Assembly (NCBI RefSeq): GCF_003544815.1
Contig: NZ_CP032100.1
Span: 558,001 to 622,000, forward strand
Direction: 5' to 3'
DNA: 64,000 nucleotides
Source: Arcobacter suis CECT 7833
GTDB lineage: Bacteria > Campylobacterota > Campylobacteria > Campylobacterales > Arcobacteraceae
The position numbers and the translations under genes are program-made. A model generated the notes under the pieces. That model had not been told where the DNA came from, did no database searches, and was given only the letters and a program-made list of their open reading frames with translations. Position 1 is the stretch's first letter, and each line of letters begins with the position of its first letter. This document shows, piece after piece, positions 37,242 to 46,841 of this stretch.

Positions 37242-38798
37242 ATGATGGATAAAAATAAAATTATAGTATTTGATACAACATTAAGAGATGGAGAACAAAG
37301 TCCTGGTTGTTCTATGAACACAGAAGAAAAAATAAAAGTGGCTTTACAATTAGAAAAATTAGGCGTTGATGTAATAGAAGCAGGATTTGCAGCTGCAAGT
37401 CCAGGAGATTTTGATGCGGTTAGTAGAATTGCTCAAATTGTTAAAAATTCAAGTATCTGCTCATTAGCAAGAGCGATTGATAATGATATTAAACAAGCTG
37501 GATTAGCTGTAGGAAAAGCGCCAAAACACAGAATTCATACATTTATTGCGACTTCTCCTATTCACATGAAATATAAATTAAAAATGAGTGAAGACGAAGT
37601 TATAAAAAGAGCAATTCATGCGGTTCAATATGCAAAAACATTTGTTGATGATGTTGAATTTTCTTTAGAAGATGCAGGAAGAAGTGAAATTTCATTTATG
37701 AAAGAAGTAATGGATGCTGTAATTGGAGCAGGTGCTAGAACTATAAATTTACCCGATACAGTTGGATATAGATTACCGACTGAATTAGGTGCAATGGTAA
37801 AAGAATTATCAGCTTATGCAGGAGATAGAGCTATTATTTCTGTTCATAATCACAACGATTTAGGATTAGCAACAGCAAATACTTTAGCAGCTGTTTTAAA
37901 TGGTGCTAGACAAATAGAAGTTACAATCAATGGTTTAGGGGAAAGAGCTGGAAATTCAGCTTTAGAAGAGGCTGTTATGGCTATAAAAACGCGAAAAGAT
38001 GCTTTTGGAGATTTATATACAACAATTAATACTCCTGAAATTTACGCAACTTCAAGATTAGTAGCAACCATTACAGGTGTTGAGCCACAACAAAATAAAG
38101 CGATTGTTGGTAAAAATGCATTTTCACATGAAAGTGGAATTCACCAAGATGGTGTTTTAAAACATCAAGAAACTTATGAAATTATGAAACCTGAGGATGT
38201 TGGAGTATTTAAAGATTCTACTTTAATTTTAGGAAAACATTCAGGTCGAGCAGCATTTAGAGATAAAATAGCTCACATGGGATTTGATAAAGTAAGTGAT
38301 GAAGAATTAAATGCAGCATTTGAAAGATTTAAAAACTTAGCAGATAAGAAAAAAGATGTTACAGATGATGATATTAGAATGTTAATTACGGATGAGTCAT
38401 TAAATCAAGATAAAACTTATGAGTTAGTTGGTTTACAAATATCTGACTGTACAGCAGGTGTTCCAACAGCTGCTGTTGCAATTAAATATAAAAATGAAAT
38501 AATTAAAGATGCAGCTATTGGTGATGGAACTATGGATGCAATTTTTAAAACAATTGATCGATTAACAGGTTACAATGGGGAATTAAAAGATTATAAAGTA
38601 ATTTCTGTAACAGAAGGAAAAGATGCCTTAGCAAAAGTAACGACAAGAGTATCTTTTGATGAAACAAGTCCCGCTTTTGTTGGGCATGGATTGAGTATTG
38701 ATACAATGCTTGCAACTGCAAAAGCATATTTGGGAGCTTTAAATTCATATCTTTCTCAAAAAGAGAGACTTTCTAAAAATAGCCAACACCAAATATAA
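37242..38798 (+). CDS. leuA: 2-isopropylmalate synthase
   Basis: A 518-residue LeuA. The catalytic barrel has [37 protein letters not shown] and [16 protein letters not shown]. The C-terminal leucine-binding regulatory domain spans about 390-500. It condenses acetyl-CoA with 2-oxoisovalerate, the first committed step to leucine, and is feedback-inhibited by leucine. Starts at 37242 and 37245 (ATGATG) are equivalent. The leader upstream suggests transcriptional control by leucine. Confidence 0.97.
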   Translation: MMDKNKIIVFDTTLRDGEQSPGCSMNTEEKIKVALQLEKLGVDVIEAGFAAASPGDFDAVSRIAQIVKNSSICSLARAIDNDIKQAGLAVGKAPKHRIHTFIATSPIHMKYKLKMSEDEVIKRAIHAVQYAKTFVDDVEFSLEDAGRSEISFMKEVMDAVIGAGARTINLPDTVGYRLPTELGAMVKELSAYAGDRAIISVHNHNDLGLATANTLAAVLNGARQIEVTINGLGERAGNSALEEAVMAIKTRKDAFGDLYTTINTPEIYATSRLVATITGVEPQQNKAIVGKNAFSHESGIHQDGVLKHQETYEIMKPEDVGVFKDSTLILGKHSGRAAFRDKIAHMGFDKVSDEELNAAFERFKNLADKKKDVTDDDIRMLITDESLNQDKTYELVGLQISDCTAGVPTAAVAIKYKNEIIKDAAIGDGTMDAIFKTIDRLTGYNGELKDYKVISVTEGKDALAKVTTRVSFDETSPAFVGHGLSIDTMLATAKAYLGALNSYLSQKERLSKNSQHQI

Positions 38799-38801
38799 AA
38801 A

Positions 38802-39131
38802 ATGAAACAAATAGAAAAATTAGAAGAACTTCAAAATAGAATTAATACAGGAAATCCTGTATTAGTCTATTTTTCAGGTGAAAATTGTTCTGTTTGTAAA
38901 GTCTTAAAACCAAAAATAGAAGAAGAAGTAAAAAAAGCTTTTCCTAAATTTGAACTTTTTGAAGTAAAAACTGATTTTGACAAAGAAGTAACCGCTCATT
39001 TTATGATATTTTCAATTCCTGCAACTTTGATTTTTTTTGATAAAAAAGAGTTTAAAAGATATGGAAGAAATATGAGTGTTCCACTTTTTATTGAAGAGAT
39101 AAAAAGACCTTATGATTTGATGTGTGAGTAA
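38802..39131 (+). CDS. Thioredoxin-family protein
   Basis: A 109-residue cytoplasmic thioredoxin-fold protein with active site ENCSVCKVLKP (CSVC in place of CGPC) and the cis-Pro region FSIPATLIFF. It probably acts as a disulfide reductase or redox partner. It begins 3 bases after leuA with no clear ribosome binding site of its own, and the heme-binding gene follows 3 bases later. Confidence 0.85.
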   Translation: MKQIEKLEELQNRINTGNPVLVYFSGENCSVCKVLKPKIEEEVKKAFPKFELFEVKTDFDKEVTAHFMIFSIPATLIFFDKKEFKRYGRNMSVPLFIEEIKRPYDLMCE

Positions 39132-39134
39132 AAA

Positions 39135-39557
39135 ATGAAAAGAGCCTTATTAATATTTTTAATTATATTTGTTGTTATGCAGTTTATTCGTCCAAATAAA
39201 GAAAATAGTGCTGTTGATAAAAATCTTGAGATAAAAGCACCTTTAGAAGTAATGAATATATTAAAAACTTCTTGTTTTGATTGCCACTCAAACGAAGTTG
39301 TTTATCCTTGGTATTCATCTATTGCTCCATTTTCTTGGGTTATTTCAACCCATGTAAATAATGGAAAAAAAGCTTTAAATTTTTCTACTTGGGGAAATTA
39401 TTCACCTGAATTAAAAGATGAAAAAATCAAAGCTATTTATAGAACTGCATATGCTTCTATGCCGCTTCCCAGTTATATGCTTTTACATGAAAATGCAAAT
39501 TTAACAAAAGAGCAAAGAAGTATGATACGAGATTGGACGGGAGTTCGACCTAAGTGA
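39135..39557 (+). CDS. Exported heme-binding domain protein
   Basis: A 140-residue protein with an N-terminal hydrophobic anchor or signal (MKRALLIFLIIFVVMQFIRP). The single c-type heme motif CFDCH is followed by SNEVVYPWYSSIAPFSWVISTHVNNGKKALNFSTW, the hallmark of the Haem_bd family. It is probably a periplasmic electron carrier or sensor attached to the inner membrane. It overlaps mutS by 4 bases (GTGA), though the functions seem unrelated. Confidence 0.85.
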   Translation: MKRALLIFLIIFVVMQFIRPNKENSAVDKNLEIKAPLEVMNILKTSCFDCHSNEVVYPWYSSIAPFSWVISTHVNNGKKALNFSTWGNYSPELKDEKIKAIYRTAYASMPLPSYMLLHENANLTKEQRSMIRDWTGVRPK

Positions 39558-42508
39558 GAGAGCAAGTAGCAGAACTTTTAGCCAATAAAAAAGATTTATT
39601 AACAGTTACCTATTTTAAACTTCAAAAATTATTTGAAAAAAAGTATGGAGTAAACACAGTAGTTCTTATGGAAATAGGAACTTTTTTTGAAGTTTACGAA
39701 GTAAATAATGATGAAGAAAAAATTGGAAAAGCAAAAGAAATAGCAGAACTTTTAAATATTCAGCTAACAAGAAAAAATAAAGCTATTTTAGAAAACTCAA
39801 AAGAAAATCCAATAATGGCTGGAGTTCCAGCAATTTCACTTGAAAAACATCTTGCAAGAATTATTGCTGAGCAAAAATACACAGTTGTTTTAATCAAACA
39901 AAAGGGAATTCCACCCAATGTTACAAGATATTTGGACACGGTTGTAAGTCCTGGAACAAATTTTGATTTTGTACTTGACCAAGATGAAAACAATATCACT
40001 TCACTTTTGATTGACCAAATAAGAGGAATTTATTTAGTTGGTTATAGTGCTATTGATGTTACAACTGGAAAGTGTTATTACAACGAAGTTCATGGAACAA
40101 GCGAAGATAAGTTTTTTGCACTTGATGAAGTTTTTAATTATATGAATATGCACAAAACAAATGAGATAATTGTTAGTTTTGCAGATAAAAATATAAATCA
40201 AAAAGAAGTTATTGATTATTTAGAACTATCTTTAAAAACCTTTCATATTGGGCATTTTAGACCAAAAATTTCTTATCAAAACGAACTATTTAAAAATGTA
40301 TTTAACATAGAATCTCTTTTAACTTCAATTGAGCATCTTGATATGGAAAGGGTGCCATTAAGCACTGAATCACTTGCAGTTTTAATTGATTTTGTAATAG
40401 GGCATGATTCAAATATCATTCAAAAACTTTCACATCCACAAAAACTTGATGTTAGCAGATATATCTATCTTGGAAATAATGCACTTGAACAATTAAATGT
40501 AATAGAAACAACCCACAATCCAAGTTTAATAAAACTAATAAATAATACTTCAACAGCAATGGGAAAAAGACTTTTAAAAGAGAGACTCACTCATCCTGTA
40601 AAAGATAGTAAAGAGATTTTACGAAGACTTGCCCTTTCTAAAGAGTTATACGATTATCATGCTCCAATAGAAAATGAGTTAGCAAATATTTATGATATTG
40701 AAAGACTTACTCGAAGAATAAAACTAAATAGACTTCATCCTTTTGAGTTGAATTACTTATATGATTCGCTTTTGAGTATAAAAGAAGTTGTTACTTTTAT
40801 GGAAAATTATAAGTTTATTACACCACCTTGTTCAAGTGCTGATTTGGCTTTATTTATTCAATCTATTGATTCAACTTTTGATTTAAGTATAAGTGGAAAA
40901 TATATGCTAAAAGATGTTGAAGTAAATATGATTAGTGAGGGAATAAATACTCAAATTGATGAATTAAATATTCAAAATGATATTTTATATTCAAAATTAG
41001 AGATTTTACAAAAGCATATTTTATCTTACATAAAATCTGATGATTCAAATTTTGTGGGAATCAATAGACTTGATAAAGAGGGATTTTTTATCACTTTAAC
41101 AAAAAATAGATTTAATTCAATCAAAGAAGAATTGATGAATTCCCACTTGATAGTTGATGATGAATTATATTTATTTAAAGATTTTGCAGTTCGAGTTCAA
41201 ACAAACTCTGTAAAAATATTTTGTAAATTAACAGAAGATATTTCAGATAAATATGTACATAATTTACGAAAAATAATAGAGTTAAATAAACTTGTATTTA
41301 AAGAAAAAATCCTTGAATTTGAGAAAAAATTTGCCGTTTTACTTGAAGAGTTGGTGCAGTTTATAGCAGAAGTTGATTTAACAGTTTCAAATATAAAAAC
41401 AGCAAAAAAATACAATTACTCTTGTCCAAAAATAGTAAAAACAAAAGACAATGAAAACTTTATTGAATTAATTGATTTAAGACATCCAATTATCGAAGCA
41501 AATGAAGAACAAGGCATTTATGTACCAAACGATATTATTTTGGGAGAATTATCACTTGCTTCAAAAGAGTATAAAGATAATGTGATTATCAAAAATTCAA
41601 ATCCAATAAATATTTATGACAATAAAATGCACGGAATTTTACTTTATGGAATTAACTCTTCAGGTAAATCTTCACTTATGAAAGCAATTGGAATTTCAGT
41701 TATTATGGCACAAGCTGGCTTTTATGTACCATGTCGTTCTATGAGATTTTCAATATTTGATGCAGTTTATACTAGAATTTCAGGAGCTGATAATATTGCA
41801 AAAGGATTATCTTCATTTGCTGTTGAGATGTTGGAGCTAAAAAATATATTTAATAGAGCAAGTAAAAACTCACTTATTTTAGGTGATGAAATTTCACATA
41901 GCACGGAAACTATGAGTGGATTAAGTATAGTTGCAAGCTCTATTTTAAAGCTATCAAAATTAGAAGCTATTTTTGTATTTGCTACTCACTTACATCAGTT
42001 ACCTGAAATTGAAGAGATTCAAAAACTAAAAAATATAATCGCACTTCATTTATCTGTTATGTATAAAGATGACGAAGATAAACTTATTTTTGATAGAAAG
42101 TTAGCTTATGGAAGTGGATCATCAATGTATGGTTTAGAATATGCAAAATCACTTCACATGGATAAAGAGTTTTTATCTGTTGCAAATGAAATAAGAAAAA
42201 AATTAACAAATGATTACTCTTCAATTGAAAGATTATCTCAGCGAAAAACATCAAAATATAACAACAATGTTTTTGCATCAACTTGTGTAATTTGTGGAAA
42301 ATCTTGTGATGATGTTCATCATATAAAAGAACAAGCAAGGGCGAATAAAGATGGATTTATAGGACATATAAATGCAAATCATAAATATAATCTAATTCCT
42401 TTATGTAAAGAACACCACAAAATGGTACATGAGGGAACTATAAATGTAAATGGATTTGTTGCAACTTCAAAGGGTTTAGAGTTGCATTATACTATGCTTG
42501 AAAAGTAA
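39554..42508 (+). CDS. MutS-family protein with C-terminal HNH nuclease domain (MutS7 type)
   Basis: A 984-residue MutS homologue with GTG start. The N-terminal domain has VLMEIGTFFEVYEV, whose FFE replaces the mismatch-reading Phe-x-Glu of MutS1. Lever and clamp regions follow. The ATPase has Walker A GINSSGKSS (about 699-707), GDEISHSTE and FATHLHQLPE. Residues 911-965 form an HNH domain: C911VIC914, VHHIKEQ, IPLCKEHHKMVHEG. This architecture is that described for the MutS7 group in some Campylobacterota, giant viruses and octocoral mitochondria. It could recognise and nick mismatched DNA by itself. Confidence 0.88.
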   Translation: MREQVAELLANKKDLLTVTYFKLQKLFEKKYGVNTVVLMEIGTFFEVYEVNNDEEKIGKAKEIAELLNIQLTRKNKAILENSKENPIMAGVPAISLEKHLARIIAEQKYTVVLIKQKGIPPNVTRYLDTVVSPGTNFDFVLDQDENNITSLLIDQIRGIYLVGYSAIDVTTGKCYYNEVHGTSEDKFFALDEVFNYMNMHKTNEIIVSFADKNINQKEVIDYLELSLKTFHIGHFRPKISYQNELFKNVFNIESLLTSIEHLDMERVPLSTESLAVLIDFVIGHDSNIIQKLSHPQKLDVSRYIYLGNNALEQLNVIETTHNPSLIKLINNTSTAMGKRLLKERLTHPVKDSKEILRRLALSKELYDYHAPIENELANIYDIERLTRRIKLNRLHPFELNYLYDSLLSIKEVVTFMENYKFITPPCSSADLALFIQSIDSTFDLSISGKYMLKDVEVNMISEGINTQIDELNIQNDILYSKLEILQKHILSYIKSDDSNFVGINRLDKEGFFITLTKNRFNSIKEELMNSHLIVDDELYLFKDFAVRVQTNSVKIFCKLTEDISDKYVHNLRKIIELNKLVFKEKILEFEKKFAVLLEELVQFIAEVDLTVSNIKTAKKYNYSCPKIVKTKDNENFIELIDLRHPIIEANEEQGIYVPNDIILGELSLASKEYKDNVIIKNSNPINIYDNKMHGILLYGINSSGKSSLMKAIGISVIMAQAGFYVPCRSMRFSIFDAVYTRISGADNIAKGLSSFAVEMLELKNIFNRASKNSLILGDEISHSTETMSGLSIVASSILKLSKLEAIFVFATHLHQLPEIEEIQKLKNIIALHLSVMYKDDEDKLIFDRKLAYGSGSSMYGLEYAKSLHMDKEFLSVANEIRKKLTNDYSSIERLSQRKTSKYNNNVFASTCVICGKSCDDVHHIKEQARANKDGFIGHINANHKYNLIPLCKEHHKMVHEGTINVNGFVATSKGLELHYTMLEK

Positions 42509-42512
42509 AGAA

Positions 42513-43313
42513 TTAACAAAAAATATTACATTTATATTGAAGAAAATTTTCTGAATCATTTAAAAATATTTTTGGTGTTACCCCTGTAAAAAACTTAAAT
42601 TCTTTTATAAATGAAGATTGATCATAAAAGTTATTTTCAACTGCAATATTACCGTAATCAAGGCTTCCTTTATTCATTTTTATAGATCTTAAAGTGTTAT
42701 AAAACCTATTTATTCTTTGAATATCTTTTGGTGTTATTCCTGTGAATTCTTTAACTCTTCTTTGTACTTGTCTTATTGATAATCTATTTTGTTGGTAAAA
42801 ATTATCTAAATTATGATTTTTAGTTAGTTGATATATATTCATCAAAAAAGAGTCTTCATCAAAATTGTTAAAAATTTTAAAAAAGTAATTATTTAAATAA
42901 GTAACGGTGCTATTAATATTATCTTTTAAATTATATAAAGTTTCAAGAATAGACAAATCAAAATTTAAAGATAGTTCATTTATTTCATAAATTCTGTCTT
43001 CTAATTCAGAAACAGAAATACCAAATAGTTTATAAAATACTCCAGGATATAATGAAATATCAATGTAATATAAGTTGTCATCAAAGTTTAAAATTTGTCT
43101 ATTCATACTTGGTGGACAAATATATATTCCATTTTTTCTTAGGTTATTTGAGTTTGAAGTATTAATTGTAAATAACAAACATACATTATCATAAGGAATA
43201 ATAACTTTTTCTTGGATTTTATCAAGAGTTACTTTTTTATAGTCAACAATCCAATAAGATTTTATCCATTTTTGTAATTTGATATGTGGTTCAAATGTTT
43301 TGAAGTTAAACAA
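42513..43313 (-). CDS. qhpR: AraC-family regulator, probable QhpR
   Basis: A 266-residue regulator. The N-terminal sensor domain starts FEPHIKLQKWIKSYWIVDY. The C-terminal AraC DNA-binding domain has both helix-turn-helix units (LSIRQVQRRVKEFTGITPKDIQRINRFYNTLR and NIAVENNFYDQSSFIKEFKFFTGVTPKIF). It is divergent from qhpA, as is qhpR in Paracoccus, where it activates the amine dehydrogenase operon. The QhpR name therefore rests on position. It ends 4 bases from the convergent mutS gene. Confidence 0.82.
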   Translation of the reverse strand: MFNFKTFEPHIKLQKWIKSYWIVDYKKVTLDKIQEKVIIPYDNVCLLFTINTSNSNNLRKNGIYICPPSMNRQILNFDDNLYYIDISLYPGVFYKLFGISVSELEDRIYEINELSLNFDLSILETLYNLKDNINSTVTYLNNYFFKIFNNFDEDSFLMNIYQLTKNHNLDNFYQQNRLSIRQVQRRVKEFTGITPKDIQRINRFYNTLRSIKMNKGSLDYGNIAVENNFYDQSSFIKEFKFFTGVTPKIFLNDSENFLQYKCNIFC

Positions 43314-43397
43314 TATTTAATCCTTTTTATTTAATTGTATTTTATCATTTAATCTCTAATAAAAAAAATTAAAAATACAAAATTACTGTATAAAATA

Positions 43398-43450
43398 TAT
43401 ACAAATTTGTCGTTTTTTTACTATACAAATATACGATATGAATCTATAAT
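43398..43450 (+). promoter_or_regulatory. Candidate qhp promoter and AraC-type operator
   Basis: A -10 TATAAT lies at 43445-43450. The 9-mer TATACAAAT occurs twice, at 43398-43406 and 43422-43430, in direct orientation 24 bases apart. The second copy covers the place where a -35 would sit. Paired direct half-sites overlapping -35 are typical for activation by AraC-family dimers. Confidence 0.5.
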
Positions 43451-43508
43451 TCGGCAGACACTTGGAATTGAGAAATATAGTGTAGAAATTCTGTTTTAGG
43501 AGTAGAAA

Positions 43509-45110
43509 TTGAATTATAAAAAATTATCAAAAATTGGAATCGGAGCTTTATTATCTTCATTACCTTTATTTGCAATAGATGCACAAATAGGTAAAGATGT
43601 TATAAATAGCAAATGTACTGCCTGTCACGTAGGCAATTTGGATGCAGGGTTAAGTAGAATATCAGACCAAAGAAAAACGCCTGAGGGTTGGTATATGACT
43701 GTTAAAAGAATGCAAAGAGAACATGGTCTTTCTATTACAAGAGATGAGGAAAGTAATGTAATAAAATATCTTTCAGATTATCAAGGTTTAACACCAGATG
43801 AAATAAAACCTTACTCTTATGTATTAGATAAAACACCAAATGTTCAAGAAGAAGGTAAAGATGACCTTTTAACTGAAATGTGTGTTAGATGTCACTCTGA
43901 AGCTAGAATTGGACTTCAAAGAAGAACTGCAAATGAATGGAATAGTTTAGTAAATTACCATGTTGCACAATTCCCTTCTTTTGAGGTTCAAGCACAAGCA
44001 AGAGATAGAGATTGGTTTGGTGTAGCTCAAAATGAAGTAGTTCCATATTTAGAAGAAAATTTTGGAAAAGATAAAGCAAAATTTGACAAATACAAAAAAT
44101 CTGTAAAAAATTATGAATTACCTAAAAAATGGATTACATATGGACATACTCCAATACTTGGTGATTTTACAGCTGTTTTAACACTAATAAAAAGTACAGA
44201 TGAATCTTATGCAATGCTTATGGATTATAAATATGCTTCAGGGCAAGAGTATAAAGCAAGAGGAATTGCTGTTGTTTATGGAGAAAGTGAATTAAGAGCT
44301 TCTTTTACAGTAAATGGTGTTAAATATAGACAAATTTTACATTTAAATCCAAAAACAAATAGTTTTGAAGGAAGAATGTTTGAAGCACTTCATCCTGAAA
44401 ATGGTTCAACTTTAGTAGGAAAAGCAAAAGACTCAAAAGAGACAACTTTATTAGCAGTTTATCCAAAAGCTGTAAAAGCTGGAACAAAAGAGACTATCTC
44501 AATAGTTGGTACAAATTTATCTGGAAATGTTAAATTACCAAGTACTTTAAAAGTTTTAAGCACTATTAAACATACAGATAATGAAATTGTATTGGATGTT
44601 ATTGCAAATAAAAATGTAAAAACTTTTGATGGAAGTATTTCAATTGGAGCAAAAACATTTAAAAATAGTTTAGCTGTATATGATAAAGTTGATTATATAA
44701 AAGTTACTCCTGATTATGCAATTTCAAGAATTGGTGGAGATGAAGGTAAAGATAAAATTTTAAAAGAGTATGCAACTTTTGAAGCAATTGGATATTTAAA
44801 TGGAAAAGATGGGGAAAAAGGAACAGCTGATGATATTGAATTAGGTGTAATACCTGCAACTTGGCATTTAGAAGCCTTTGATGAACAAGCTGTTGAAGAT
44901 AAAGATTTAGATTATGTTGGTCAAATAGATGAAAAAACAGGGAAATTTACACCAAATATATCTGGACCAAATGAAAAAAGAAAATTGATGACAAATAATG
45001 CAGGAAATATAAGTGTGGTTGCAACATATAAAGATGGTAATGTTGAGTTAAGTGAAAAATCTCATATGATTGTAACAGTTCCTAAATTTGTGAATCCACC
45101 AATTAATTAA
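43509..45110 (+). CDS. qhpA: Quinohemoprotein amine dehydrogenase alpha subunit
   Basis: A 533-residue exported diheme subunit: signal peptide (about 1-23), then two c-type heme motifs, C36TACH and C125VRCH, in the N-terminal cytochrome domain. Three beta-rich domains follow, as in the known alpha subunit. It passes electrons from the tryptophylquinone gamma subunit to an external acceptor in the periplasm. It starts with TTG six bases after AGGAG and heads the qhpADCBFEG operon. Confidence 0.93.
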   Translation: MNYKKLSKIGIGALLSSLPLFAIDAQIGKDVINSKCTACHVGNLDAGLSRISDQRKTPEGWYMTVKRMQREHGLSITRDEESNVIKYLSDYQGLTPDEIKPYSYVLDKTPNVQEEGKDDLLTEMCVRCHSEARIGLQRRTANEWNSLVNYHVAQFPSFEVQAQARDRDWFGVAQNEVVPYLEENFGKDKAKFDKYKKSVKNYELPKKWITYGHTPILGDFTAVLTLIKSTDESYAMLMDYKYASGQEYKARGIAVVYGESELRASFTVNGVKYRQILHLNPKTNSFEGRMFEALHPENGSTLVGKAKDSKETTLLAVYPKAVKAGTKETISIVGTNLSGNVKLPSTLKVLSTIKHTDNEIVLDVIANKNVKTFDGSISIGAKTFKNSLAVYDKVDYIKVTPDYAISRIGGDEGKDKILKEYATFEAIGYLNGKDGEKGTADDIELGVIPATWHLEAFDEQAVEDKDLDYVGQIDEKTGKFTPNISGPNEKRKLMTNNAGNISVVATYKDGNVELSEKSHMIVTVPKFVNPPIN

Positions 45111-45119
45111 GAGTCTATT

Positions 45120-46493
45120 ATGAGTATCAATAATTATAGTTTAATAAAAACTAATTATCACATTTTAAATGTTGATTCAAAAGAATTTTTATTTCATATT
45201 CCAACTTCATCGGTATTTGAACTTTCACCTGAGAGTTCAGAACTGTTGAAACAAATAGAAAATAATGAAGAAATTTTTAAATATGATAAAGAAATAGTTG
45301 AAGAGTTTAAAGAGTTAAATATTTTAGGTGGAAAATTTTTTGCAAAAGTAGAAGATACAAAAATAGAACATTTTCCAGCAAAAGCTTTGATTTTAAATGT
45401 AACTTCTGGATGTAATCTTAGTTGTACATATTGTTATAAAGCAGATTTAACATCTTTGAAAAATGGTGGACAAATGACATTTGAAATAGCAAAAAGTGCT
45501 ATTGATATGTTTTATAAAGAATCACCACATTTAAAAGAGTATTCAATTACTTTTTTTGGGGGTGAACCAATTAGTAATTTGCCTTTAATCAAAGAGATTA
45601 TTGCTTATGCAAATGAGTTTTTTGAAAGTAAAGATTTAAAAATCGGTTATTCAATGACTACAAATGCGACACTGCTAACAGAAGAGATAATTCATTATCT
45701 TCATGATAGTAGAGTTGATTTAACAGTTAGTATTGATGGACCAGAGGCGTTACATAATAAAACAAGAGTTTATGAAAATGGAAAAGGAAGTTACGAAAAA
45801 GTTGTTAAAAATATAGCTAAATTACTCTCTATTTATAAAAATAGAACAGTTGGAGCAAGGGTAACTCTTACAAAAGGAGTAACAGATATTCCAACAATTT
45901 GGAATCATTTAAGACATGATTTAAATTTTAAAGAAGTAGGTTTTGCACCAGTTACTTCAGGAGATAGTGATTTTTACAATTTATCAGATAATGATTTATC
46001 AAAGGTATTTTCTGGATTTAAAGAACTTGGTGAAGATTATATAAAAGAGGCAATAAAAGGCAATTTTAATGGATTTTCAAATTTACATAGAACTGTAATT
46101 GATATTCACGAAGGAAGAAAGAAAAAACTACCTTGTGGAGCTGGAGTTGGATTACTTTCTGTTTCATACAAAGGTGATATTGATTTATGCCATAGATTTA
46201 CAGGTTCTGATTATCCATCTTTTGGAAATATTGAAAAAGGTCTTGATAAATTAGCTTTAGGTACTTTTTTAGAAAAAAGAGCAAATGAAAAAGATACAAA
46301 TTGCCAAACATGCAGAATTAGAAATTTATGTGCAGGTGGTTGTTATCATGAGAGTTATATAAAGTATGGAACACCAGAAAAATCAGTATTACACTATTGT
46401 GATGATATGAGAAACTGGATTGATTTTGCAGTTGAAGCATATATTAGAATTCAAGCACAAAATCCAGAATTCTTTACAAAATATTTTAAATAA
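45120..46493 (+). CDS. qhpD: Radical-SAM/SPASM maturase QhpD
   Basis: A 457-residue enzyme. A RiPP-recognition-like N-terminal region precedes the radical-SAM cluster CNLSCTYC (Cys about 100, 104, 107) and GGEP. SPASM cysteines lie near CGAG, CHRF and the CQTCRIRNLCAGGC segment. In the studied system QhpD makes the three Cys-to-Asp/Glu thioether crosslinks in QhpC. It starts 9 bases after qhpA, and its substrate is encoded by the next gene. Confidence 0.94.
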   Translation: MSINNYSLIKTNYHILNVDSKEFLFHIPTSSVFELSPESSELLKQIENNEEIFKYDKEIVEEFKELNILGGKFFAKVEDTKIEHFPAKALILNVTSGCNLSCTYCYKADLTSLKNGGQMTFEIAKSAIDMFYKESPHLKEYSITFFGGEPISNLPLIKEIIAYANEFFESKDLKIGYSMTTNATLLTEEIIHYLHDSRVDLTVSIDGPEALHNKTRVYENGKGSYEKVVKNIAKLLSIYKNRTVGARVTLTKGVTDIPTIWNHLRHDLNFKEVGFAPVTSGDSDFYNLSDNDLSKVFSGFKELGEDYIKEAIKGNFNGFSNLHRTVIDIHEGRKKKLPCGAGVGLLSVSYKGDIDLCHRFTGSDYPSFGNIEKGLDKLALGTFLEKRANEKDTNCQTCRIRNLCAGGCYHESYIKYGTPEKSVLHYCDDMRNWIDFAVEAYIRIQAQNPEFFTKYFK

Positions 46494-46503
46494 AGGAATA
46501 AAA

Positions 46504-46824
46504 ATGAAACATTTAAAACCAATAACACCAAAAGCAAAACTTTTTGATGATGCAATAAAAGAAGGAACAACTTCTGAAGTTGTCGCAATGTCAAGCGTTG
46601 TAGGTTGTGTAACTACATTTGACCCAGGATGGGAAATAGATAGCGATGGAGGAGTTGCAAGTTTATGTCAACCTTTAGAGGCGGATTTATATGGTTGTTC
46701 GGATCCTTGTTGGTGGCCAACACAAGTTCCTGATACATCTTCTAGTTATAAAAAATGGGCTGATAAAGCTCCCTCATCAAAAGATAGTTGGCGTGAACTA
46801 GATAATGTATATCCAAAAATATAA
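46504..46824 (+). CDS. qhpC: Quinohemoprotein amine dehydrogenase gamma subunit precursor
   Basis: A 106-residue precursor. I chose the ATG at 46504 behind AAAGGAATAAAA; longer in-frame starts run back into qhpD. With a 28-residue leader removed, the mature positions known to be modified all match: Cys7/Glu16 (C35/E44), Cys27/Asp33 (C55/D61) and Cys41/Asp49 (C69/D77) for the crosslinks, and Cys37/Trp43 (C65/W71) for the cysteine tryptophylquinone. It is the catalytic quinone subunit. The family is unusually Cys- and Trp-rich for its size. Confidence 0.95.
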   Translation: MKHLKPITPKAKLFDDAIKEGTTSEVVAMSSVVGCVTTFDPGWEIDSDGGVASLCQPLEADLYGCSDPCWWPTQVPDTSSSYKKWADKAPSSKDSWRELDNVYPKI

Positions 46825-46841
46825 GTAAAAAGGTTGATAAT

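Noticed and set aside
46420-46503. Upstream extension of qhpC into qhpD
   Set aside because: The extension lies in the coding sequence of qhpD in another frame. The ATG at 46504 has a good ribosome binding site and gives exactly the 28-residue leader expected.
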